From contig CBFHZL010000025.1 of the NCBI GenBank assembly GCA_965660325.1, forward strand, positions 1 through 25,729: a stretch of DNA of 25,729 bases. Direction: 5' to 3'. How positions within the stretch are numbered: position 1 is the first letter of the stretch; each line of letters begins with the position of its first letter. Under the pieces are notes generated by a model, which saw only the letters and a program-made list of their open reading frames with translations, ran no database searches and was not told the origin of the DNA. The DNA comes from Acidiluteibacter sp965660325 (GTDB lineage Bacteria; Bacteroidota; Bacteroidia; Flavobacteriales_E; Vicingaceae). The position numbers and the translations under genes are program-made. Shown piece after piece: positions 15,900 through 23,438 of this stretch.

Positions 15900-17060
15900 A
15901 TGTTAAATTTCGATTATAAAAACCCGACAAAAATCATCTTTGGGAAAGGCCAAATAGAACAATTAACTAAAGAAATACCTGCTGAAGCAAAGGTGTTGAT
16001 GCTTTATGGTGGCGGCAGTATCAAGAAAAATGGCGTGTACGATCAAGTATCAAAAGCATTGAGTAATCATACCGTTTTAGAATTTGGTGGTATAGAAGCC
16101 AACCCAAAATACCATACGCTATTAAAAGCATTAGAAATCATCAAAAAAGAAAACATTACATTTCTTTTAGCCGTTGGCGGTGGTTCTGTAATCGACGGAA
16201 CAAAGTTTTTATCTAGCGCTGCACTTTATGAAGGCGACAACCCTTGGGATATCTTAAAGAAAGCAATTAGAACAGAAGTCGGAATGCCTTTTGGAACTGT
16301 TTTAACATTGCCTGCTACAGGTTCAGAAATGAACTCCGGTGCAGTGGTTTCAAATGAAGAAACAAAAGAAAAACTCGGTATGGGCGGCCCAGGATTATTC
16401 CCTCAATTTTCTGTATTGGATCCTGAAGTGATTACTTCAATTCCTCAGCGGCAATTAGCCAATGGAATCATGGATTCATTTACACATGTTTTAGAGCAGT
16501 ATATTACGTACCCTGCAGGCGCATTTTTACAAGATCGAATTGCGGAAGGCATCTTACAAACGCTGGTAGAAATCGCTCCAAGAATCATGAAAGACACTTC
16601 GGATTACGAAGCTGCAAGCAACTTTATGTGGTGCTGCACCATGGCGTTAAACGGCTTGATTCAAAAAGGTGTTCCAACCGATTGGGCAACACACGGAATT
16701 GGTCACGAGCTAACCGCAGCTTTTGAAATTGATCACGCTCGTACACTTTCCATCATTGGGCCTAATTTATATCGCTACAAATTAGACAATAAGAAAGAGA
16801 AACTGGCACAGTACGGTGAACGCGTATGGGGAATTACAGAAGGAACGCTAGAAGAAAAAGCAAGCGCAGCAATTGACAAAACAGTGGAATTTATGCACAG
16901 CGTAGGCATCGACACGAAACTATCTGACTACACCAAGGACTATGAAGGTTTTGCTCAAAAAATAAAGTCCCGGTTTGAAGAACGTGGCTGGGTAGCCATG
17001 GGCGAGCGAAAAGATATTACGCCGAGCGATGTAGAGAAGATTATTGAGATGAGTTATTAG
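15900..17060 (+). CDS. yqhD: Iron-containing alcohol dehydrogenase, YqhD-type aldehyde reductase
   Basis: Predicted cytosolic NADPH-dependent reductase of short-chain and lipid-derived aldehydes, a detoxification role for the E. coli relative. The 386-residue protein opens with the typical FDYKNPTKIIFGKGQI. The cofactor motifs are YGGGSIKKNG at 36-45 and AVGGGSVIDGTKF at 91-103. All four metal ligands are present at the YqhD spacing: D192 and H196 (MDSFTHVLEQY), H265 (DWATHGIGHE) and H279 (EIDHART), each two lower than in E. coli. Length is family-normal. It is monocistronic: its stop is immediately followed by a ~300-bp tandem repeat array. The symbol reflects homology only; the true substrate is unknown. 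Confidence 0.93.
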   Translation: MLNFDYKNPTKIIFGKGQIEQLTKEIPAEAKVLMLYGGGSIKKNGVYDQVSKALSNHTVLEFGGIEANPKYHTLLKALEIIKKENITFLLAVGGGSVIDGTKFLSSAALYEGDNPWDILKKAIRTEVGMPFGTVLTLPATGSEMNSGAVVSNEETKEKLGMGGPGLFPQFSVLDPEVITSIPQRQLANGIMDSFTHVLEQYITYPAGAFLQDRIAEGILQTLVEIAPRIMKDTSDYEAASNFMWCCTMALNGLIQKGVPTDWATHGIGHELTAAFEIDHARTLSIIGPNLYRYKLDNKKEKLAQYGERVWGITEGTLEEKASAAIDKTVEFMHSVGIDTKLSDYTKDYEGFAQKIKSRFEERGWVAMGERKDITPSDVEKIIEMSY

Positions 17061-17360
17061 AATTAATGGTTAATTATTAATTACTCTTGACTAGCGTCAA
17101 TCGTAATAATTGTTAATGGTTAATTGCTCTTGACTAACGTCAATCGTAATAATGGCTAATTTATAATGGTTAATTATTAATTGCTATTGACTAGCGTCAA
17201 TCGTAATAATAGTTAATTGTTAACTACTCTTGACTATCGTTAATCTTATTAATGGTTAATGGTTAATTGCTCTTGACTAACGTCAATCGTAATAATGGCT
17301 AATTTATAGTGGTTAATTATTAATTGCTATTGACTAGCGTCAATCGTATTAATGGTTAAA
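17061..17360. repeat. Higher-order tandem repeat: two 143-bp units, six hairpin monomers
   Basis: Six copies of a TTGAC-TA(G/A/T)C-GT(C/T)AA hairpin core begin at 17087, 17130, 17187, 17230, 17273 and 17330. The intervals are 43, 57, 43, 43 and 57 bp, so cores 1-3 recur as cores 4-6 at exactly 143 bp. Each core is preceded by AT-rich GGTTAATTNNTAATT-like sequence and followed by ATCGTAATAAT. The outer flanks also pair imperfectly, lengthening the stem to about 14 bp. The 57-bp monomers carry 14 extra bases. The array starts directly at the yqhD stop codon and contains no open frame worth calling. The remaining gap 17361-17449 shows nothing recognisable. Confidence 0.9.
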
Positions 17361-17449
17361 GATAGTTGTCTAGTTTGCTAGGGATATAATTTCAATACAG
17401 ATATAATAGTAACTAGATGCGTTAATAAAAAAAGAACAAACACGATTAT

Positions 17450-17479
17450 ACAGCCGATAAAAGTACCTTTATCGGCTGT
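17450..17479. promoter_or_regulatory. Perfect 12-bp inverted repeat upstream of the EamA gene
   Basis: ACAGCCGATAAA (17450-17461) and TTTATCGGCTGT (17468-17479) are exact reverse complements around AGTACC. The repeat covers a TACCTTTA -7-like box and ends 24 nt before the ATG. It may be an operator for a repressor or a 5'-UTR hairpin. It lacks a proper T-run, so a terminator is less likely. Confidence 0.65.
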
Positions 17480-17503
17480 TGTATTTTCAAGAGTAGACCA
17501 ACT

Positions 17504-18391
17504 ATGCAGAAATCATTTTATTGGGGAGCAATCCTTGTATTTTTAGGAGCTTGCAGTTATGGAGTGTTAGCAACAATGGTAAAGCTGAGCTATATTGCAG
17601 GCTTTTCTACTTTTGAAATTACCTTTGGTCAGTTCTCCATTGGATGGTCCACCTTGCTGTTGATTGTATTGTTTCATAAAAAAACTAAGTTGTTCACCTC
17701 AGCGAACTTTCCGAGTAAACGCAAATTAATGTTGGCGGGAACCACCTTGGGATTAACCGGGGTATTCTATTACCTCTGCGTAAAAAATGTATCGGTTTCT
17801 TTGGCCATAGTGCTATTAATGCAAAGTACATGGATGGGCGTTATCACCGAATGGTTGATTGAAAAGCAGCGACCACCACTTCGGAAAATTATCGCAGCTT
17901 TGATTGTATTGTTGGGAACAGCATTAGCAGCTGAACTATTTAACACTGAAATAGCTCTTAACCTTACAGGTATTTTGTTTGGCCTTATTGCGGCCGTTTG
18001 CTACACCATTACCGTGTACGCTTCCGGAAAAGTGTCTACGCACCTCCCTGCTTTTGAAAGAAGCTTTTGGATGCTTTCAGGCGGCTTTATCATTATTTTA
18101 TTCTATGGTCTTTCCTATTTAGGCGAATCTTTTGACACAGGAATTTTAATCTCCTATGGCATCCCTTTAGCGCTTTTCGGAACAGTACTTCCTCCTATTT
18201 TATTTGCTTATGGAATGCCATCAACAGGAACGGCTGTAGGAACCATAATTGGAGCAGTAGAGTTGCCTGTTTCAGTATTAATGGCGTATTTCATCTTAAA
18301 TGAAGTAATTCATACCGGCCAATGGGTTGGGATTATATTGATTCTTTCCGCTGTGGTATTAATGAATTATAGACAGGCACTAAAAAAATAA
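17504..18391 (+). CDS. EamA-family (DMT superfamily) permease
   Basis: Predicted inner-membrane metabolite exporter of the drug/metabolite transporter superfamily; substrate not predictable. The 295 residues form two EamA halves of about five hydrophobic helices each. The first half contains GACSYGVLATMVKLSYIAGF and ends in LIVLLGTALAAELF; the second contains AAVCYTITVYASGKVS and ends GQWVGIILILSAVVLMNY. The motif PVSVLMAYFILNE in the penultimate helix is typical. There is no partner gene on the same strand; a convergent ornithine aminotransferase lies 92 bp downstream. Expression may be controlled at the 12-bp inverted repeat just upstream. Confidence 0.88.
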   Translation: MQKSFYWGAILVFLGACSYGVLATMVKLSYIAGFSTFEITFGQFSIGWSTLLLIVLFHKKTKLFTSANFPSKRKLMLAGTTLGLTGVFYYLCVKNVSVSLAIVLLMQSTWMGVITEWLIEKQRPPLRKIIAALIVLLGTALAAELFNTEIALNLTGILFGLIAAVCYTITVYASGKVSTHLPAFERSFWMLSGGFIIILFYGLSYLGESFDTGILISYGIPLALFGTVLPPILFAYGMPSTGTAVGTIIGAVELPVSVLMAYFILNEVIHTGQWVGIILILSAVVLMNYRQALKK

Positions 18392-18427
18392 TGCTATTTA
18401 TAAGTCTAAGAATAGATAAAATCAACA

Positions 18428-18464
18428 ATAAAAAAATCCGCTAAACCTGAGCCTAGCGGATTTG
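18428..18464 (-). terminator. Intrinsic terminator of rocD (possibly bidirectional)
   Basis: Stem TCCGCTA/TAGCGGA (18437-18443 with 18454-18460), extended by AAA/TTT. Read on the - strand it is followed by a long T run, 20 bp after the rocD stop. For EamA on the + strand only three T follow, so termination there would be weaker. Confidence 0.82.
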
Positions 18465-18483
18465 ATCTTATTATAAACCTTTG

Positions 18484-19767
18484 TTACTTCTCAAACGTCT
18501 TCAACGTAGAAATAATGATGTCAATACACTCTCTCAATTCTGCTTCCGTCATTACCAATGGTGGAGCAAAACGAATGATATTACCATGAGTTGGCTTCGC
18601 TAACAAACCATTGTTCTTTAACGCTACGCAAATATCCCAAGCAGTAGAACTATCTTCAGAATCATTGATAACAATTGCATTCAATAACCCTCTACCTCTT
18701 ACCAAAGAAACAAGATTAGATTGCTCTACATATTTATTGATCTCTGCTCTAAATATCTCACCTAATTCGCCTGCTTTCGCTGTTAAATCTTCTTCTAAAA
18801 TCACATCTAAAGCAGCTATAGCGACTTTACATCCTAGTGGATTTCCACCAAAAGTTGATCCATGTTGTCCAGGTTTGATCACCATCATCACTTCATCGTT
18901 TGCTAGAACTGCTGATACAGGAAATACACCACCTGAAACTGCTTTTCCTAAAATCAAAATATCTGGCTTATACCCTGCTTTACTTTCACAGGTTTTGCCT
19001 GAACAAGTACATCCTTTACAAACAGCTAATAGACTTCCTGTTCGGCCAATTCCCGTCTGCACCTCATCGGCTAATAATAGAACGCCTGCTTCTTTACACA
19101 ATTTAGCTGCTTCGGCCATATAATCATCCGAAGGAACATAAACACCGGCTTCTCCTTGAATTGGCTCTACTAAGAACCCTGCTACGTTATCTTGCTGTAG
19201 TGCTGCTTTCAACGCTTCTAAATCATTGTACGGTACATTTACGAAACCTGGTGTATAAGGACCAAAGTTTTTACGAGCACCTTCGTCATTTGAAAATGAT
19301 ACAATCGTGGTAGTTCTTCCATGGAAGTTTCCATCAGCTACAATAATTTTTGCCGCATCTTCAGGAATTCCATTTTTCTCGTACGCCCACTTTCTGCAAA
19401 GCTTGATAGCCGTTTCTACAGCCTCTGCTCCTGTATTCATAGGCAATACCTTGTCGTAATCGAAGTACTCGGTCATGTATTTTTCAAATGGCCCCAACAC
19501 ATCATTATAAAACGCTCTAGATGTCAATGTTAAAGTCTTCGCTTGCTCGACCAATGCATTTACAATCTTCGGATGACAGTGTCCTTGATTCACTGCCGAG
19601 TAGGCAGACAAAAAGTCGAAATACTTTTTACCTTCTACATCCCAAACGTGCACACCTTCACCTTTTGCCAAAACCACTGGTAATGGGTGATAGTTGTGTG
19701 CTCCGTATTTATCTTCCATTGCTATCGCTTGATCAGAAGCGTTTATTTTTTCCTTTACTATGCTCAT
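18484..19767 (-). CDS. rocD: Ornithine aminotransferase
   Basis: PLP enzyme moving the delta-amino group of ornithine to 2-oxoglutarate, giving glutamate semialdehyde and linking arginine and proline metabolism. It is a class III aminotransferase of 427 residues with MEDKYGAHNYHPLP, FFDFLSAYSAVNQGH-like FDFLSAYSAVNQGHCHP, NTGAEAVETAIKL at 111-123, D234/E235 in LLADEVQTGIGRTG, and the PLP lysine K275 in ILGKAVSGGVFPVS. An insertion at about 250-263 holds four cysteines (C250, C253, C255, C260) where the usual enzyme has a short loop. It is transcribed from a divergent promoter shared with the TPR membrane gene and ends at its own terminator. Confidence 0.95.
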   Translation of the reverse strand: MSIVKEKINASDQAIAMEDKYGAHNYHPLPVVLAKGEGVHVWDVEGKKYFDFLSAYSAVNQGHCHPKIVNALVEQAKTLTLTSRAFYNDVLGPFEKYMTEYFDYDKVLPMNTGAEAVETAIKLCRKWAYEKNGIPEDAAKIIVADGNFHGRTTTIVSFSNDEGARKNFGPYTPGFVNVPYNDLEALKAALQQDNVAGFLVEPIQGEAGVYVPSDDYMAEAAKLCKEAGVLLLADEVQTGIGRTGSLLAVCKGCTCSGKTCESKAGYKPDILILGKAVSGGVFPVSAVLANDEVMMVIKPGQHGSTFGGNPLGCKVAIAALDVILEEDLTAKAGELGEIFRAEINKYVEQSNLVSLVRGRGLLNAIVINDSEDSSTAWDICVALKNNGLLAKPTHGNIIRFAPPLVMTEAELRECIDIIISTLKTFEK

Positions 19768-19802
19768 CGATTGTCTTCTTTTATTCTAAAAAAATTGAAG
19801 TA

Positions 19803-19810
19803 CAAATATA
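19803..19810 (-). promoter_or_regulatory. -7 box of rocD
   Basis: On the - strand TATATTTG, a full TAnnTTTG match, 35 nt before the rocD ATG. It is the mirror image of the + strand box at 19813-19820. Confidence 0.65.
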
Positions 19811-19812
19811 TC

Positions 19813-19820
19813 TATATTTG
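19813..19820 (+). promoter_or_regulatory. -7 box of the GT-C-like/TPR gene
   Basis: TATATTTG, a full match, 25 nt before the ATG at 19846. Only two bases (TC) separate it from the identical box on the other strand. Confidence 0.65.
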
Positions 19821-19845
19821 AACGGAATTCTTAGTAACCACCCAT

Positions 19846-21798
19846 ATGATCCAACAACTAATTCGTCATAAACACATCCAATGGCTGTTTTTTATCTCAG
19901 CCTTTTTGGTGTATGCCAATACTCTTAGCAATCAATATACACTTGATGATTTTGCTGTAATTCTCGACAATAGTAACGTTAACAGAGGATTTGAGGGAAT
20001 TGGAAAAATATTCACTACCAACATGCTTCACGGTGTTCAAGGTTTCAATGATGGACTTTATCGCCCTATCACGACTGTAACCTTTGCAATTGAGCAAGAG
20101 CTGTTTGGCGAGAAGCCTTCCATCAGTCACTTCATCAATATGATGCTATTCGCTGGGATCTGCTTATTGCTGTTTAGGAACTTAAAGGCACTTTTACCTG
20201 ACAAACTGTTAGCAGTCGCCTTTATAGGTACAGCAATTTTTGTTGTTCACCCGATACATACCGAAGTTGTCGCAAACATTAAAAGCAGGGATGAGCTTTT
20301 CGCCTCACTTTTTCTATTGGCCAGTCTATGGAATTTTATACGAGCAATTGTTGGCCAAAAAAAGGGCGCATATATTCTTGCATTTTTATGGTATACGCTA
20401 GCGTTATTCTCAAAAGAGTCTTCCATTACCTACTTTGCCATCATTCCGCTTTTGCTGTGGTTAAATAAGTCAGTGCATTTAAAACAACTCATCGTTCCAA
20501 CAGGAATAATGCTTTTACTTTCTGTGGGTTTTTATGGCTTACACAGCTATATTATCAACTCCATGGATCAACCAATGGATGCCGGACTGTTTGAAATCTT
20601 GAATAACCCTATTGCAGGAGTAAGTAATCCTGCTATTCGCTACGGAACTGCATTTTACTTGCAAGTGTTGTATTTGAGTAAATTGCTATTCCCTGTGGAA
20701 TTGTTGCACGACTATTCTTACAATTTAATTCCAACCATCTCCTTAGGGACTACCAAAGGGTTTAGTGGATTACTTATTTTTATTGGTTTAGTTGGCAGTG
20801 CTGTTTATGGCATAATCAAACGAAACCTTTTGGGAATTATGGCCGCGTTTTACCTTTTAGGAATTGCAGTTGTGTCCCAACTAATTATCCCAATTGGAGC
20901 TTTATTCGCTGAGCGATTTCTTTTTGTTCCCTCCATTGCATTTTGTGTGGCAGTCGCCTTTCTTTTCAATCGCTTCTTAGGTAAAAAGCAACTAGCACTA
21001 TACTTAACGCTAACAGCGGTACTATTTTTATTTGGAATGAAAACTATCGATCGGAATAGTGAATGGAAGAACAACCAAACACTTTATGCAGCCGATATTG
21101 AAGCAGGTGGTGAAAGCGCTCGAATTAACTATAATTACGGAAGTACACTGACTCAATTGGGGAATACTGTAAATAATCGGGCAGAAAAACAAACCTACTA
21201 TCGTGAAAGTGCTATTTACCTGCAAAAAGCAATAAAAATCTATCCTAAATATTGGGATGCCTATAATAATTTAGGATTGGTTTATAAATACAATAACCAG
21301 TTGGATTTAGCCGAAAAGGTTTTTGATTTGCTCTTAAAGAAAAATCCAGATTACACCAAAGGATATTATAACCAAGCTACGGTGCAACTGGCAGCGGAAA
21401 AAGGAAAAGAAGCGCTTAAAAACTTTAAAATCTACAGCAAAACCAACCCTTCAGCAGAAGTTTACAGTAGCATGGGGACCATTGCGGGAACACTCAACGA
21501 TTTTGAATCCGCAAAAAAGTATTTCTTAAAGGTAATTGAGCTGGAGCCGAATAATGTAAGCGCATATAACTATTTGGGAACTGCCGAAGGTTTCCTAGGC
21601 AGACCAAATGAAGCCATTAACTATTTTCGAAAAGCGGTTGAGTTAGATCCAAGAAATGTAGACGCTTACTTTAATATGGCGATATCTTACAGCCAGACTG
21701 GAAATGTAGAAAAAGAAAAAGCAGCCTTATCAGCTGTTTTAAAACTGGCGCCAGGCAATCAGCAGGCTATTGCTAGATTAAGAGAATTGGGAAATTAG
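19846..21798 (+). CDS. Multi-pass membrane protein with GT-C-like N-terminus and C-terminal TPR repeats
   Basis: Inner-membrane protein of 650 residues, probably a polyprenol-dependent glycosyltransferase of GT-C shape; donor and target unknown. Residues 1-400 are hydrophobic with many helices. An acidic pair D34/D35 (YTLDDFAVI) sits in the first outer loop, followed by GLYRPITT, then HPIHTEV near residues 134-140 with KSRDE, and FSKESS. This layout resembles eukaryotic TMTC O-mannosyltransferases and related bacterial proteins. Residues ~405-650 form about six TPR repeats (AYNNLGLVYKYNNQLDLAEKVF, AYNYLGTAEGFLGRPNEAINYF, AYFNMAISYSQTGN). It is the only gene in its transcription unit. A simple TPR membrane scaffold without catalysis remains possible. 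Confidence 0.8.
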   Translation: MIQQLIRHKHIQWLFFISAFLVYANTLSNQYTLDDFAVILDNSNVNRGFEGIGKIFTTNMLHGVQGFNDGLYRPITTVTFAIEQELFGEKPSISHFINMMLFAGICLLLFRNLKALLPDKLLAVAFIGTAIFVVHPIHTEVVANIKSRDELFASLFLLASLWNFIRAIVGQKKGAYILAFLWYTLALFSKESSITYFAIIPLLLWLNKSVHLKQLIVPTGIMLLLSVGFYGLHSYIINSMDQPMDAGLFEILNNPIAGVSNPAIRYGTAFYLQVLYLSKLLFPVELLHDYSYNLIPTISLGTTKGFSGLLIFIGLVGSAVYGIIKRNLLGIMAAFYLLGIAVVSQLIIPIGALFAERFLFVPSIAFCVAVAFLFNRFLGKKQLALYLTLTAVLFLFGMKTIDRNSEWKNNQTLYAADIEAGGESARINYNYGSTLTQLGNTVNNRAEKQTYYRESAIYLQKAIKIYPKYWDAYNNLGLVYKYNNQLDLAEKVFDLLLKKNPDYTKGYYNQATVQLAAEKGKEALKNFKIYSKTNPSAEVYSSMGTIAGTLNDFESAKKYFLKVIELEPNNVSAYNYLGTAEGFLGRPNEAINYFRKAVELDPRNVDAYFNMAISYSQTGNVEKEKAALSAVLKLAPGNQQAIARLRELGN

Positions 21799-21859
21799 TT
21801 TAAACCTCGATTAGCCTCAACTAAATTATTATTGATTTTCAATGATATAACTTTTTAAT

Positions 21860-21900
21860 ATGGATAAATTAGTATTGCAATTCCTAATTTATCCATTTAT
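21860..21900 (+). terminator. AT-rich hairpin, possible terminator of the TPR gene
   Basis: A 13-bp perfect inverted repeat, ATGGATAAATTAG (21860-21872) and CTAATTTATCCAT (21884-21896), followed by TTATT. The stem is long but low in GC and the T-run is short. It lies in the 209-bp gap before rlmD. Confidence 0.5.
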
Positions 21901-21995
21901 TGTAACTGATTTGACTCGTATTTTATTTTAAAACTTCTATTTCTATCAGAAGAAAGAAAGTTTAAAAGTCGTTATCAAAAGCCCTCTTAAAAAAC

Positions 21996-22003
21996 TAATT
22001 TTG
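21996..22003 (+). promoter_or_regulatory. -7 box of rlmD (possible leaderless start)
   Basis: TAATTTTG-CCCA-ATG: a full TAnnTTTG match ending 4 nt before the start codon, the same geometry and almost the same spacer as at guaA (CCCG). No -33 TTG was found. Confidence 0.6.
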
Positions 22004-22007
22004 CCCA

Positions 22008-23438
22008 ATGGGAAGAAGAATTAGAAAGCGTATTCCAATCATGGAAAATGTGACCGTGTTGGATGCTGTAGCTGAAGGAAAAACACTCGCTAAAGTAGAT
22101 GACTTAGTTATCTTTTTGAGCAACGCCGTTCCGGGAGATGTAGTTGATATTCAAGTTACCAAAAAGAAAAGAAATTACGTTGAAGGCAAAGCCATCAAGT
22201 TTCACCACTATTCTGAAAAAAGAGTAGAACCTTTTTGTGAACATTTTGGTACCTGTGGAGGCTGCAAATGGCAATTTCTTTCCTATGAAGATCAGCTAGG
22301 ATATAAAGCCAAGCAAGTAAAAGACAATTTAGAACGATTGGCAAAAATTGAGCTTCCTGAATTTGAGCCCATTTTAGGAGCCCCAAAAACAACGTACTAT
22401 AGAAATAAATTAGAATACACCTTCTCCAATAAACGTTGGTTCACGGAGGAAGAAATCGCCAAAGAAGAAGAGCTAGACCAAGATGGGTTAGGTTTTCATG
22501 TTCCGGGTAGGTTTGACAAAGTACTCGACATTAACCATTGCTATCTTCAAGGAGATCCTTCCAATCAAATACGCTTGGCCGTGAAGGCTTATGCTAAAAA
22601 GCATGGACTTTCATTTTTTGATATTCGTGATCAGCATGGATTATTGAGAAACCTCATTATTAGATCTTCTTCCACTGGTGAGTTAATGGTAATCGTAGTA
22701 TTCTTTCAGGAAGAGGAAGAAAATAGAATTGGCTTAATGCAGCATTTAGCAGATGAGTTTCCACAAATCACAAGCTTACTTTATGTGATTAATGGAAAGG
22801 CGAATGATACTATTTTTGACCAAGAGGTGGTGACGTTTAAGGGGAACGATCATATGTTAGAGGCCATGACCGATTTTCAAGACCCTTCGAAGCAAATTCA
22901 GTTTAAAGTAGGACCTAAATCATTTTACCAAACCAATTCAGAACAAGCAGAAAATCTATACCAGATTACTGCCAAGTTTGCCAATATCACTACCGACCAG
23001 ACAGTTTATGACCTTTATACAGGTACAGGAACCATTGCGAATTATGTTGCAAAGTCGGCTAAAAAGGTAGTTGGTGTAGAATATGTGCCGGAAGCAATTG
23101 AAGATGCAAAACATAATTCTGAATTAAATGGTATTTCCAATACGGCGTTTTATGCTGGTGATATGAAAGATGTGTTGACCGCAGACTTCATTGCTAACAA
23201 TGGTAAAGCAGATGTTATTATCACCGACCCACCACGAGCGGGAATGCATCCTTCAGTAATTGAGCGAATGCTTGAAATGGATCCTGAGCGTATTGTTTAT
23301 GTGAGCTGCAACCCTGCTACACAAGCTAGAGATTTACAAGCCTTAGATGCAAAATATAAAGTATTAAAAGTTCAAGCAGTGGATATGTTCCCACACACGC
23401 ACCATATTGAGAATGTGGTTTTATTAGAACGAAAATGA
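22008..23438 (+). CDS. rlmD: 23S rRNA (uracil-C5)-methyltransferase, RlmD/RumA type
   Basis: Methylates a uridine (U1939 in E. coli numbering for RlmD) in 23S rRNA using S-adenosylmethionine. The 476-residue protein has an N-terminal TRAM domain at about 12-70 and an iron-sulfur cluster site C77-x5-C83-x2-C86 with a fourth cysteine C178 in INHCYL. The methyltransferase domain follows, with DLYTGTGTIA, TDPPRAGMHPSV and nucleophile C434 in VSCNPATQARDL. The basic opening MGRRIRKRIP fits close relatives, so I keep the first ATG although the -7 box is only 4 nt away; M12 (22041) is the alternative. Target specificity versus RlmC or TrmA-type paralogues is not provable here. Its last 4 bp overlap the next gene. 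Confidence 0.93.
   Translation: MGRRIRKRIPIMENVTVLDAVAEGKTLAKVDDLVIFLSNAVPGDVVDIQVTKKKRNYVEGKAIKFHHYSEKRVEPFCEHFGTCGGCKWQFLSYEDQLGYKAKQVKDNLERLAKIELPEFEPILGAPKTTYYRNKLEYTFSNKRWFTEEEIAKEEELDQDGLGFHVPGRFDKVLDINHCYLQGDPSNQIRLAVKAYAKKHGLSFFDIRDQHGLLRNLIIRSSSTGELMVIVVFFQEEEENRIGLMQHLADEFPQITSLLYVINGKANDTIFDQEVVTFKGNDHMLEAMTDFQDPSKQIQFKVGPKSFYQTNSEQAENLYQITAKFANITTDQTVYDLYTGTGTIANYVAKSAKKVVGVEYVPEAIEDAKHNSELNGISNTAFYAGDMKDVLTADFIANNGKADVIITDPPRAGMHPSVIERMLEMDPERIVYVSCNPATQARDLQALDAKYKVLKVQAVDMFPHTHHIENVVLLERK

Noticed and set aside
17061..17360. Array considered as a CRISPR
   Set aside because: Spacing is 43/57 bp with conserved, not unique, sequence between cores, and no cas genes are present; it is a nested tandem repeat.
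17450..17479. Inverted repeat considered as a terminator
   Set aside because: No T-run follows (TGTATTTTC), it ends 24 nt before a start codon, and no gene lies close upstream on the + strand.
15900..18391. YqhD and EamA considered as one operon
   Set aside because: They are separated by 443 bp that hold the repeat array and a separate promoter-like palindrome.
18611..19123. 170-residue open frame on the + strand inside rocD
   Set aside because: Antisense shadow; no start signal, no recognisable motif, and rocD is certain.
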